Part shown: positions 10,992 through 21,694 of the stretch, one piece after another | Numbering within the stretch: the first letter of the stretch is position 1 | Layout of the letters: every line of letters starts with the position of its first letter | Assembly: GCA_030063045.1 (NCBI GenBank) | Contig: JAQSEB010000059.1 | Location: 2,976,001 to 3,040,000, forward strand | Direction: 5' to 3' | Source of the DNA: Pratylenchus scribneri | Lineage: Eukaryota; Nematoda; Chromadorea; Rhabditida; Pratylenchidae | Length of the DNA stretch: 64,000 nucleotides | Notes under the pieces: generated by a model | Database searches by the model: none | Seen by the model: the letters and a program-made list of their open reading frames with translations, nothing else | What the model was told of the DNA's origin: nothing | Made by a program: the position numbers and the translations under genes

Positions 10992-11297
10992 ATGCGTTTC
11001 TTCGCCATTTTTATGCTCCTTGTCCTTTTTGTTTTCTCCATCTCAAAAGCGGTATATTCAAATACAATCCCACCAAATATATGTAATTTCCTCCCCCAAT
11101 TTCCTCAGTCGATCATTTCTGAATGCCAATTGGCTTGCCGCGGTAATACAAATTGTGCCCGTTCTTGTGTGGACTGCGCCAATGCAAAATGCAAAAAGGA
11201 TTGTGCAAATGGCTTTTTCTCAAAGAATGGGGCCACAAAGCCAAAATGCATTTCTTGTGGACAGACCCAGGCGGCGAGTTGCGCCAAAAAGCCATGA
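10992..11297 (+). CDS. Small secreted cysteine-rich protein (101 aa)
   Basis: Single-exon gene. Residues 1-20 form a clear signal peptide (basic start, Leu/Phe/Val core, cleavage near 'ISKAVYS'). The mature part of about 78 residues has 11 cysteines, most in a Cys-every-3-4-residues block ('CARSCVDCANAKCKKDC') followed by a second small cluster ('CISC'). No named domain was recognised. Size, secretion signal and Cys density match nematode secreted effector or antimicrobial-like proteins, but no function can be assigned. An AATAAA lies 39 bases after the stop codon. Confidence 0.8.
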   Translation: MRFFAIFMLLVLFVFSISKAVYSNTIPPNICNFLPQFPQSIISECQLACRGNTNCARSCVDCANAKCKKDCANGFFSKNGATKPKCISCGQTQAASCAKKP

Positions 11298-11335
11298 ATG
11301 AAAAAAGATTGGATGGACGGATTTGATTTATAGTC

Positions 11336-11341
11336 AATAAA
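11336..11341 (+). terminator. Polyadenylation signal of the small secreted protein
   Basis: Canonical AATAAA shortly after the stop at 11297, with A/T-rich sequence after it, as expected for the 3' end of this short transcript. Confidence 0.5.
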
Positions 11342-11509
11342 TTTAATAATGATCAAAGAAATGTTTAATCATTTTAATTGGAACAATTTCTTGGTTTGAA
11401 ATGTGCTAGTGCTAGCTAATGTGAAATTATGCTTTATGAGGGGAATAATAATTTAAAAGTGGAATAAATAATCCGTAAATTCTAGATAATTGCTGCATGA
11501 AAAAAAAAT

Positions 11510-12649
11510 CTAATAACTGGTTTTTCGATTGTTCTTGGTGTTGGTGGGCAAATTGGTTTCGCCTTTCTTGGCCATCCAATCATCAAATTTCCAAATCGAA
11601 GGAAGCAACAATTTCTGTCGTTCTGATGCATTCATTCCGCCACTCACCTGATTTTTGCCATCCTTCGGCTTTTCATTCTCTGTTGCCTTCCCATCCTTTT
11701 CTTTTTGGCCATCCTTGTGCTTTTCATCTTCCTTCGGCTTTACATCTTCTTTCAGCTTTTCATCTTCATTTGCTCTCTTATTAGGAGTAATCATCTCATT
11801 TTCTTTTTTAACATTAACCTGCTGATTTATCGAATCATCCCTTTTCCTTTTTTGGCCAGTTATAAGATTTGTGACATCCACCGGTTTTTCATCCTCCTTT
11901 ACCATCTGTTTTGTACCATCTTTCGGCTTTTCTTTTTCCTCATTTCCTCCCCCAGCAGTAATTATTCCTTTTTCCACCGTATTTTTCCCTTCGTTCACCA
12001 TATTCGAATTCGTTTTCTCTTTCTGCTGAACTTCTTCAACTACCGTACCTTTTCCAACCATTTGGGTTTGGGCTTTTTCCTTTTCTTCATTCTGCCACCC
12101 ACCTTCCCCGCCATCGTTAACATTTCCATTTTCAACAGTTTCTTTTATGCTATTTATTTTCACTTCTTCATTTCCCTTTTTGGCCAATATATCCCAATTA
12201 ATTAATCCTTCATCCACCCTTCGTCTTCCCCCATCCCCATGCAAATTCATGTTAAAAGTGTAATTCGTTTTGATTCTTTCCTGATTATGCAATTCCGCAA
12301 TGAATTCATATTCCTTCCCATCATTTTCTGCTGTTTTTGTATAGAATATGGTAATTTTGAGTGTGTCCACTTCATTCATTATTTTGCATTTATTCCAATC
12401 CAATTTGAATTCATTCATTTTCTTCATTCCCTCCTCAATCAAAAATCCATCAATTCCCGGACCATTGCATTCTCGGATAGTTTCGCCTAATTCCTGTGTA
12501 TTTATTTGTTCCACTTTCACATGACGAACCAAAACTTTCTCCTCGCCCTTTTCCAAAGTGTACGTGGAAATTAGCATTGGCACAGTTCGTGCAAAATTCG
12601 GTGAAATCGTAGCGAAAGCAACAAAAATTGTTAATAAAATTAATGTCAT
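11510..12649 (-). CDS. Secreted Lys/Glu-rich protein with possible nuclear signal
   Basis: Uninterrupted 379-residue frame. Residues 1-20 look like a signal peptide ('LILLTIFVAFATI'). Residues about 25-150 are of mixed composition with two isolated Cys and may fold. From about 160 to 350 the protein is low complexity: Gln/Glu/Lys-rich, then imperfect 'EKPKDG' and 'KEDEK' repeats. It contains 'GQKRKRDD' and 'PNKRA', which resemble nuclear localisation signals. Near the end a segment with a perfect GTGAGT donor and CAG acceptor is exactly 33 nt and in frame, so it could be an optional intron. No family recognised. Secretion signal plus nuclear signal is a pattern seen in plant-parasitic nematode effectors; that role is inference. 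Confidence 0.7.
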   Translation of the reverse strand: MTLILLTIFVAFATISPNFARTVPMLISTYTLEKGEEKVLVRHVKVEQINTQELGETIRECNGPGIDGFLIEEGMKKMNEFKLDWNKCKIMNEVDTLKITIFYTKTAENDGKEYEFIAELHNQERIKTNYTFNMNLHGDGGRRRVDEGLINWDILAKKGNEEVKINSIKETVENGNVNDGGEGGWQNEEKEKAQTQMVGKGTVVEEVQQKEKTNSNMVNEGKNTVEKGIITAGGGNEEKEKPKDGTKQMVKEDEKPVDVTNLITGQKRKRDDSINQQVNVKKENEMITPNKRANEDEKLKEDVKPKEDEKHKDGQKEKDGKATENEKPKDGKNQVSGGMNASERQKLLLPSIWKFDDWMAKKGETNLPTNTKNNRKTSY

Positions 12650-13110
12650 TGATGAGTAAAAAAGTCAAATCCGAAATATAATAAATTTACGGGAAATAAT
12701 CAATGGAGGAATTACGGCTTTGGCCTCATTTCTATTATCCACCCATTTCCCATTATTATTGTTCCAGGCAGGAGCCAATTCTTTGTCCATATATTTGGGC
12801 TTGGCCTGAAACAATCAATCAATGGCATCCCCCAGGCAACCAATCAATATTAATGGCCAATTTGGATTTGGTGAAAGGAAACAAATACAATTTTAATACA
12901 ATTTAATATCATTTTATGCATATTATATTGATGAATTAATGAATGAGAATGGCGAATTGGATGGAATTTAATTATTAATTAAAGTAGAAATTGGAGCAAA
13001 AAATATAAAAAAACAAATATTCATCGGTGTTTTTCTCATTGTGGGATGGGGAAAATTGTACAAAAAATATGGGGATTGATTTGTCATCGTCAATTTAATT
13101 ATTCATTCAT
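12650..13110. other. Intergenic
   Basis: AT-rich sequence between two genes on the - strand. A 67-codon frame on the + strand (12703-12906) has no support and is not called. Nothing else seen. Confidence 0.5.
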
Positions 13111-14721
13111 TCATTTTTCATTGTATTTTTTGATGTTGAAGTGCCAAATGGGCCAAGAATAATTCGAAACCGCCATGAAAAACTTGGAGACCAACAATAA
13201 ACTAAAAATATGGAAAAAGAATAATGTTTGGTAATGATTGATTAAATCACAGACCATAAAAACAAAAGATGCAATCCAAAATTGATATTTGATTGTGAAG
13301 AACATATAAAGCCAAATGGCAGTGGCCAACAACCATCCGAATAAAACGGCAATTTGGAATAATTTCAATTGAGGAGAAAGTTGGAAATTTTGGAATCGAT
13401 CGGTCCATCCATTTTGCTTTCGGAAACCATTTTCAGCATAAAAATTGTGCAATAATTGTTCTAAATTAAAATGTCAAACAATTATTTTTTTTTTAAATTT
13501 TACCTTTTTTGGCCCATCTTTCCTTCAACCATTTTTCCAATTCTTCATCTTCCATTGGCAATGAAGAAATTGGAATTTTTTGCACCAAAAAATGAACTTC
13601 CCTGGGGGTCAGACCACGAACAATCTTTAACTTTATTTTATTAATTTTAGCTTAATTAAAAATTAACCAAGTCTGCTTCCGATTGGACAATTTGTATGGG
13701 ATAACCCACAGTGACATCATAAATAAAGTCTACACATCCCTCTAAAAAATAATATTAATTAGAATATTTTTATAAATTAATTTTATAACCTTTTCTCATT
13801 TTTTGGAGCAAATAAACGAATCCCAATGTCCTTGGATGCAAAACATATTTATATTGGACGAGTCCATTCTTTTCTGCAAATTTTCGACTTCTTTCCGTTG
13901 CCAATGGACATTTATCCTTAAAATGATTTTTTAAATTTTCAAATTAAATCAAAACTTACTGTTCCTTCAGGGAAAAGCAACAACTTTAAAATTAATTTTT
14001 GTTAGGGTAATTCTTTAAGAAAAACCTGATATTTTCTTCCTGCATTTCGATAATAATTGATCATTTTGTCTATTCTAATTTTATCAAATTCAAATTTGCG
14101 GTCCAAAAAGAGGAATGCATTAAATGCCATTGCCCAACCTATAATGTGTATTATTTAATTTTATTTAAAATGGTTTAACCTGCTCCAGGCAAATATTTCA
14201 GTACTCCCTTCAATGATATTTTTTCACTTGTCAATAAATGTGGTTCCATTCTCCAAAGTGCATTCCAGAAAAAAAGCCAATCTAATCGAGTCCGATGATT
14301 CATGATGATAATTCCAGGCCTGGAGATAAATAAATCATATTAAACATTTTTGGAATAATAATAACCTTTCAGGATCAATTGTGTTCCCCAAAACTTGCAG
14401 TTGAACGCCAAAGACAAATTCCATTAATGCCTTTAATAATTTTTAAAATTATTTTATATTTTTATTAATTTGAAGTTACCGATGGTAAAACAAGCCAATA
14501 GCCAACTAATAGATCCACTATTTTACGAAATATTTGTGGTTTTAAAACTGAAATTTTGATGTTATGAAAATGAATGACTAAACAAACTTACAAGCAAGCG
14601 GTATTAACGGCATAAGAACATAAAATGTACCCAAGAATGAGGAGACTAATATCAATGTTGCATAAGATAATCCCTTGATGCATTGAATTGGAGTAGATTT
14701 TGTCAAAAGTGGAGGTTCCAT
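13111..14721 (-). CDS. Lysocardiolipin/lysophospholipid acyltransferase-like protein
   Basis: Transfers an acyl chain to a lysophospholipid (lysophosphatidylinositol or lysocardiolipin type) in the ER or mitochondria-associated membrane. The spliced protein of about 380 residues follows human LCLAT1: an N-terminal membrane segment, motif I 'NHRTRLDWLFFWNALW' (catalytic H-x4-D), 'GWAMAFNAFLFLDRKF', motif III 'LLLFPEGTDKCP', 'FAEKNG', 'YKYVLHPRTLGFVYLL', 'DVTVGYP', then a C-terminal tail with two or three further membrane segments. About ten exons separated by 40-60-nt introns. The start is ATG 14721 and the stop is at 13111. C. elegans relatives are acl-8/acl-9/acl-10; which one cannot be told by eye. 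Confidence 0.88.
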
Positions 14722-15146
14722 TGTTGATCAATTAAATAATATCATATGTAATGTACATAAAATATATAATTGCTCCTAAAATTTAACAATGTTTATTTGC
14801 ATAATTTTTATTCCATTTTATTAAAAATCCTATCAACTTTTTGTTTTTGAAGAAAAGATTGAAGATTCCAAATCCAATTTTCAAGTTAGTAGGTTAGGAT
14901 TTAGGTTAGGAATTAGGATAGGAGTTAGGTTAGATTTTTATTTTTCTTTTTTTAACATTGGATTTTTTATTTTTTTTTCTTACATGATTTAAAATAAAAT
15001 TAACTACGCACGTGTTGCTTTCGAAATCGATCGGATCGATTGCTTGAGGCAATTGGCGTCATTAGCTTTTGCTTTATTAAAGTGTAGACAACTCACAAAT
15101 TGTTTATCCAACAAACCGATTTCAATTTTTTTGTTTTGAAAAACAG
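14722..15146. other. Intergenic, divergent promoter region
   Basis: Lies between two genes that diverge (acyltransferase - and unknown Ser-rich +). It contains a TTAGG-like tract, listed separately, and T-rich runs. No gene seen. Confidence 0.5.
14884..14935 (+). repeat. Degenerate TTAGG-type tract
   Basis: Over about 50 bases, GTTAGT, GGTTAGG, TTTAGG, TTAGG, ATTAGG and GTTAGG follow one another. This resembles arthropod/nematode telomere-type hexamers and pentamers (TTAGG, TTAGGC) but with mixed spacing. It may be an old interstitial telomere-like sequence or a simple repeat. Confidence 0.5.
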
Positions 15147-16213
15147 ATGCGGATGCCGGCTGCCCGCTTTAGAACATTATACAAAAATTGTCAAAGGAAG
15201 AAAGGCGATTTTAGCCACATTATCAACAAAACTCGATCCGAGTTGGCGAGAGAGAGGATGATGGTTTGCATTTTGCAATCATTGATTTGATTGATTATGG
15301 GATTTTTAAAACTTTTAAAATTTTAGCCTTAAACTTGAGTAATTAAACCTAAAAGTACCTCAAACATAGTTTAGCTGGGTGATAAATCTAAAAGTACCTC
15401 AAAAAAGGGTCAATTAAACCAAAAAAATGTACCTATTGCTATTAATTTAATAAACTTTAAATAACCAAAATTAATTCAAAATAGGATTGATAAATTTATA
15501 ATTAAGATTGTTCTTTTCCAGAGAACTTGTATGAAATCTTCATCATCAACTTCTTCATCAAATCATCATTCTGAATGCAGCACTCCTACTCCATCAACTT
15601 CAAAACAACATCTTTTTGAATACAACAGTGCTACTCCTTCTCCATCAACTGTAAATCTTTTTGCAAGCCCTGTTGTTACTACATCAATTTCCAATCATCT
15701 TTCTGAATGCAGCAGTATTGCTGGCGAAGAATTGGATTCACGGTAATTAACCAACATTAAAATTTGATTAAAATTTCACGTTTAGGACATTGAACAGCGA
15801 ACATGAACCAATACATTCGAAAATTTGCGATGATCGGGAATTTGATGAGCACTCTTTCGAAGAAGAAGCAAATGAAGGTTATTCGAAAGCATTAATTAAT
15901 TTAATCATATAATATTTAATTTTATAGTTCGCACTCTTGGGCCTAAAGTAAAGAGGAGAAAATTTGATGAAATCTCGACGAAGGTTGGCTTTTAAATTGT
16001 TTGCAGAAAAGTTTTAATTCAAATACATTAAAGGATGGATCCACTCGTTTGAAGATGAAATCTGAAGCTCAACTCAGACTCAATGGTTCGAAGATGGATT
16101 TTGCAGACAAGTATGCTTTCCATGACCCAAAAAATATCAATGTGGAAAATATTGACGTGGCCGAACCAGGATCTTTCATTAAACCAAATATCAGTGAAGA
16201 ACAATCAAATTGA
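15147..16213 (+). CDS. Unknown Ser/Thr-rich protein
   Basis: Not recognised. Exon 1 begins at ATG 15147, directly after an 'AAACAG' acceptor-like site, and encodes a basic segment ('RFRTLYKNCQRKKG'). A 258-nt intron (15264-15521) contains a direct repeat of a TAAAAGTACCTCAAA segment. Exon 2 encodes a Ser/Thr/Pro-rich region with a repeated 'HLSEC/HHSEC' pattern. Exon 3 is acidic. A last intron is best read as 15948-16006 (59 nt), joining a tail that ends in 'EEQSN'. If that intron is retained or shortened, a basic run 'PKVKRRK', possibly a nuclear signal, is included. About 190-210 residues, probably nuclear; no domain identified. Confidence 0.55.
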
Positions 16214-16394
16214 TATTGATCTCATTCAAAGATATTTAACATTTTTTATTGTAAACTGTACAATTTTCATAAAGAAATAAATAAAATATTTTTATCATCG
16301 ATTTTAATTGTGCTGATGCTGACAAATTTATTAAATTTGACAATTATTTTTTGAATTATTTTGTAAATGGAATATATTTTATTTCGTATTAGAA

Positions 16395-18742
16395 ATGTCA
16401 TTAAAACGACGATGGTTCGAATTGAAAAGGATTCTCCGACGACAGTAAAAAACAATTTGATTTTATGTGAATAATTTTGGTCTTTAGGCCAATATTTCTA
16501 CTCATTTTCCTTATTTCCATTGTTGGCTTCATTTTCTTCATCAGTTCGGCAAAAAATGTTCCAAAGGTTAAAATAAGTTATTGAACAACCCGCAATAATC
16601 TATTTTTGTAGGAATATAGCAATGTGGAAGGGAGGAAAGACCAAATTGAAATACCTCAATTACAACAAAATGTACAAATAACGGAGGAAGAAGAAGAAAT
16701 TCCAGGCAGTAGAGATCCGGATACGGTGCTAAAATTGGGTGTTTACGGAAATTTCGAACAAGTACCCGTTGTATTTCCACCGGAAAATGCAAATGCGGAA
16801 GGTTTAAAATTGTTTTGAACATTAAATTATTATTATTAAAGGGGAGGATGGTCGGCCAATTGTGACGGATTTAAATTCGCCGGAAGTTCGGAAGGCAAAT
16901 TCTGAATATGGATTTAATACGGTGGCCAGTGATAAAGCATCTTTAAATCGGTCAATTCCGGATGTTCGAATGGATGAATGCAAATATTGGCATTATCCGG
17001 AGGATTTGCCCACCGCCTCGGTGGTTATTGCATTTCACAATGAAGGATGGTCCCCGCTGATGCGAACTGTGCATTCAGTTTTATTGAGAAGTCCGGCACA
17101 TTTACTCAAGGAAGTCATTTTGGTGGACGATGCAAGCCAAAAAGGTATATTCCAAATGAGCAAAAATACATTTGCTTTTTTAGAACATTTGAAGGAAAAA
17201 TTGGATGAATATATAAAACAATTCAACGGGAAAGTGCGAATAGTTCGAAATGCCGAAAGAGAGGGTTTAATTCGAACACGAACAATTGGGGCAAAAGCAT
17301 CGCAAGGGGATATTGTTATATTTTTGGATGCACATTGTGAAGTGAATCGAAATTGGCTGCCTCCATTGTTGGCACCAATTCGAAGGAATAGGTTACTAAA
17401 TTAAATTTGATTGATTATTCAGTGTTTTTAGACGGATAATGACAGTTCCGGTGATTGATGGAATCGACATGAACACTTGGGAATATCGACGAGTTTATGG
17501 GGCAGCGGACAAACATTTTCGAGGAATTTTTGAATGGGGTTTACTTTACAAAGAGACGGAATTGCCGGAAAAGGAGCGAAAAGGCCGTCAACATGACAGT
17601 GAACCATTCAGGTTAATCCAATGGAATTATGAATAAATAAATTATTAGATCGCCAACCCATGCCGGTGGATTATTTGCAATCGACAAAAAATGGTTTGAG
17701 GAATTGGGCTATTACGATGCTGGCTTACAGATTTGGGGAGGCGAACAATATGAATTGTCATTTAAGGTCAAAATTCCCAAATAATTTTTAAATATTCAAT
17801 TAAAATTTAGATTTGGCAATGCGGCGGTGGAATTCTTTTTGTTCCCTGTTCTCATGTTGGCCACGTTTATCGAAATCATATGCCATATAATTTTGGGAAA
17901 TTGACCGGAAAGCCAGTCATTTCGACGGTAAATAATTAATAAATAATAAAATTAATTTTTTAATTTAATTAGAATTTAATTCGAGTGATCAAAACTTGGA
18001 TGGACGATTATGATAAATATTATTATATTCGAGAGCCACAGGCAAAATATCGAGAGCCCGGTGACATTTCCGAACAATTGGCCCTTCGAAAACGACTAAA
18101 TTGCAAATCATTCCAATGGTGAATGGAATATTAATAGATGGAATTACTCAAAATTAAGGTTCATGGACAAAGTGGCCTATGATGTTTTCAGAGGATTTCC
18201 AGTTCCTCCACCAAATGTAAAAAAAACATTTAAAATATTAATTTTAATTTAAAAAGGATGTTTGGGGAGAAGCAAAGAATGCGGCAAGTGGTCAGTTTTA
18301 CTTTATTTTATTACACATTGAACAAAATGAATTTGATAGGAAAATGTATTGACACAATGGGCCAAGGCAATTCTGGAACAATTGGGGCCACACCTTGTCA
18401 TGGATATGGAGGAAATCAACTCGTTAAATTGAACACCCTGGGGCAAATGAGCCAAGGCGAATGGTGCTTGACCCCCAGCAGCGGATGGGGAGGACGGATT
18501 AGAACGGGTTATTGTGAAAAGGGAAAAGTGGATGGACCATTCAAATTCGATCGGGTAAACTCAATTTCCTTAATTAATTTTAATTATTTAATGCTTTTTA
18601 GGAAACTCGCCAAATTCGGGACACTCGAACGGATGCATGCCTCACAGTGGAAAAGGATCCAAATTCTAATGTTCTTAGCCTAAGGAAATGTGATCAAAAT
18701 GACGAATTGCAGAAATGGGATTGGACAGAAAAATATTCATAA
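16395..18742 (+). CDS. gly-7: Polypeptide N-acetylgalactosaminyltransferase, GLY-7/GALNT7-like
   Basis: Starts mucin-type O-glycosylation in the Golgi by moving GalNAc from UDP-GalNAc to Ser/Thr. Type II membrane protein: a short basic cytosolic tail, then a TM helix ('[17 protein letters not shown]'), an acidic stem and a GT27 domain with '[20 protein letters not shown]', 'ILVDDAS', '[13 protein letters not shown]', the metal-binding 'DAHCEVN' (DxH), 'VPVIDGID', '[20 protein letters not shown]', '[20 protein letters not shown]' and '[11 protein letters not shown]'. A C-terminal ricin-type lectin domain follows ('CIDTMGQG', 'CLTVEKDP', 'QKWDW'). About 600 residues. Exons are joined by short GT-AG introns throughout. 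The stretch '[18 protein letters not shown]' suggests the GALNT7/GLY-7 branch. The symbol is by similarity. Confidence 0.92.
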
Positions 18743-19078
18743 AAATGAAAATTATTCATTCACCAATTCCATTCATTGCATTTTGCTACTTTCCTTCCTT
18801 CCATTTGTTTCTTTTATTTATTTATGTTCTAATGTTATTATTCGTGCCTATTTTTCGCTTTATTCTCCATTTATTTGTTTTGTTCAATCTTTTCCTTTTA
18901 AAATTACAAAAATGCAAATATTGAGATAATAAATTTTCGGGTAATTTTCAAAATGAAATTTTACACATAAAATGGTAAAAAATAAAAATTGTATTGCAAC
19001 AATTGTGGATTAAAAAAAAACTAAATTAATATAAGGATGGTTTTGTCATAAAAAAACACTGAAAATAATGAAAACTAA
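18743..19078. other. Intergenic, 3' region of GalNAc-transferase
   Basis: AT-rich, with likely 3' UTR and polyA sites (AATAAA near 18927). No gene seen. Confidence 0.45.
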
Positions 19079-19662
19079 TTTCTAAGTTTATTCCGGAAGG
19101 ATTGTAATTGTGAAAATGTTCGCCAAAAATGTTTTACAATTGTGTTTTCCCTTTCCAGAAAATGTTCGCCAAAAAATGTTTTACAATTGTGTTTTCCCTT
19201 TCCAGAAAATGTTCGCCAAAAAATGTTTTACAATTGTGTTTTCCCTTTCCGGAAAATGTTCGCCAAAAATGTTTTACAATTGTGTTTTCCCTTTCCAGAA
19301 AATGTTCGCCAAAAAATGTTTTACAATTGTGTTTTCCCTTTCCGGAAAATGTTCGCCAAAAAATGTTTTACAATTGTGTTTTCCCTTTCCAGAAAATGTT
19401 CGCCAAAAAATGTTTTACAATTGTGTTTTCCTTTTCCGGAAAATGTTCACCAAAAAATGTTTTACAATTGTGTTTCCCTTTCCGGAAAATGTTCTCCAAA
19501 AATGTTTTACAATTGCGTTTTCCCTTCCCGGAAAATGTTCGCCAAAAAATGTTTTACAATTGTGTTTTCCAAATGTAATTTCTAAGTTCATTCTGGAAGG
19601 GTTGCAATTGCAATTATAATTTTAATTTCGATGTTTATTCGGGAGAGATTATAATTGTGGTT
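19079..19662. repeat. 47-bp minisatellite, family B, copy 2, with boundary repeats
   Basis: About 10 units of the same 46-47-bp monomer as the array at 9.2-10.5 kb, again bracketed by the boundary sequence (left 19079-19112, right 19579-19610). A third, more diverged boundary-like copy lies at 19623-19662. Sharing both monomer and boundaries with a site 9 kb away means the two arrays come from one source unit, not from independent slippage of local DNA. Confidence 0.96.
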
Positions 19663-20331
19663 TAAGAATGTGCATTACATTCAAAAACTATATATCCAAT
19701 TGGATGGAGCTTATCAAGACTCATCGAATGGAATATCAATATAGTTGATTTGATCTTCGCCTATTAAATTCAGTATTATTTTCGCCATTTTCCATGTTTT
19801 TTTTCTACAAATTAATTATCATCATTAGCTCTAAAAAAATTAACAAGTGTCAGCTAACCACAAAAATAAATTGTCACTAATAATTTTTGGGACTAAAATA
19901 AGAAGATCAAGAAATTCAAGTGCCTTCTCCAATGATGTTCCCAACAAATTTGGGCCGCATAAAAATAGCTGCAAAATGAACTAAAAAATCACATTATTCC
20001 CTTCAATACGTTGTGATTTGTGTGCTCTGATCCCCCCTCCCCCTCTCCATCCCTACTCATCTATCCAACCAAATCCACTCCTTCCAGCCCATCCAACTTT
20101 GTGGCCTCGAATTTATCTTTGTTTAAGCAACCAAAAGCAAATATTAAATCGCAAAAGCGCGGACAAAGACCGACGGTGGGTGGATTTGAGAATCCTCATT
20201 TTTCCTCTAAAACAAGATTCACTTTGATTCTTTTCTGTTCCGCTAGTTGATTATTATAAATTGCTGCAGGGAAATACTTCAAATTGTCTTGATTGTTTCA
20301 GACGCATCCCTTTGAGTGATTCCATTTAACA
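19663..20331. other. Intergenic, upstream of troponin C
   Basis: No gene seen. Pyrimidine-rich stretch at 20030-20095. The last 100 bases should hold the 5' leader of the troponin C gene. Confidence 0.45.
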
Positions 20332-21498
20332 ATGGTTGTTTATTTTAATAAATTCATATATAATTGTTTAAAATTGGTTAGGCAGAAAATATCGAAGAAA
20401 TTTTGGCCGAAATTGATGAATCTCAGTTAGACGGTAAGAATTGGGAAAAATTGCCTAAAATGAGAATTCGTTTATAATTTCCATTTAAGAATATCAACAT
20501 TTTTTTGATATGTTTGATCGAGAAAAAAATGGTTATATAATGGCCACACAACTCAGGTTATTTAAAAAACTATTGGACATTTTTAAAAATTTCATTATTA
20601 GTAAAATAATGGACGCCATGGAGCAGGATTATGATGAGAAAACACTTAGAAAGTTAGAAATGGGAATTGAAAAATGAATGTTCATTCCTTTCAATTAGGT
20701 TAATCCGCAAATTTGATGCCGATGGCTCTGGCAAATTGGAATTCGACGAATTTTGTGCCCTCGTTTATACAGTAGCCAATAGTGTCGATAAAGAGACACT
20801 TCGCCGAGAATTGAAGGTAAAAACAATGTTATTTGGATTTTAATTTTTCCATTTTATTAGGAAGCATTCCGACTTTTCGATAAGGAGGTTGGGCATTAAC
20901 TTTATTATTTAAAAGGAAAGCTAATTTGATTGATTCTCTAGGGCAATGGATACATTTCCACGACCACTTTGAAGGAATTACTCCGAGAAATTGCACCGGA
21001 TCTAAGCGATAAGGAATTGGACGATGCGGTGGATGAAATTGATGAAGATGGATCCGGCAAAATTGAATTTCAGGGTGAGCATCATTTTTGGGTTAATCAA
21101 AGTGTATCGTATATTCTCCCTTAGTTAATGGCCCCCTCTACGGTAGAAATAGAATCCCCTCTCATCAATAAGAACCTTCTTTTGAGGATTTTTAAGGAGA
21201 AAACGTGTGAAAAAATTATTTTTTGCCTCCTTTGATTGGTCTCAACGAAATGTCATGCTGCTGGGGCCGCTAGAAAAATACGGTAGGGGCTACTTTGTCT
21301 TTATAGCAAATTTATAAATTATATTTTTATCTGCCACAAAAGACATAAGCCATAATAAATACAATATTTAATAAGCTTTGATTTTGGTACCAATTCAAAA
21401 TGGTTCTAATAATTTTAAATGACTAAAACAAAATTTCAATTTAATTTAGAATACTTTCAGAATTCTGGGAGCTGATGGCTGGCGGAGAATATGACTGA
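20332..21498 (+). CDS. tnc-2: Troponin C (body-wall muscle type)
   Basis: Calcium sensor of the thin-filament troponin complex in muscle. Exon 1 holds only the ATG (20332-20334). A 49-nt intron precedes the exon that begins at 20384, giving the N-terminus 'MAENIEEILAEIDESQLD', which matches C. elegans TNC-2. Four EF-hands: I 'DREKNGYIMATQ' (degenerate, no final Glu), II 'DADGSGKLEFDE' (canonical), III 'DKEGNGYISTTT' (degenerate) and IV 'DEDGSGKIEFQE' (canonical), so two Ca sites (II and IV), as usual for invertebrate troponin C. About 161 residues, full length, ending 'WELMAGGEYD'. The last intron (about 385 nt) is the longest in this gene. All exons are in phase. Confidence 0.95.
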
Positions 21499-21694
21499 TG
21501 AATATGATGCGAATATGAGCATGAACACTTTGATGAAGAATAATCTAATCATAAATTGGAAAAATAATAAAAATAAAATAATTTGTAATAAATTGGAATG
21601 GAGGGACGGATGCCTTTCTTGTTTTTACCAGCAATGCAATTTATATGGAACAAAATAAAATTAATTCGAATTTTGATCAATCAAGTCCGTTTAA

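Noticed and set aside
15984..16006. A 23-nt candidate intron in the Ser-rich gene
   Set aside because: A normal 59-nt intron (15948-16006) with an AAA|GTAAAG donor also keeps the frame and is far more likely.
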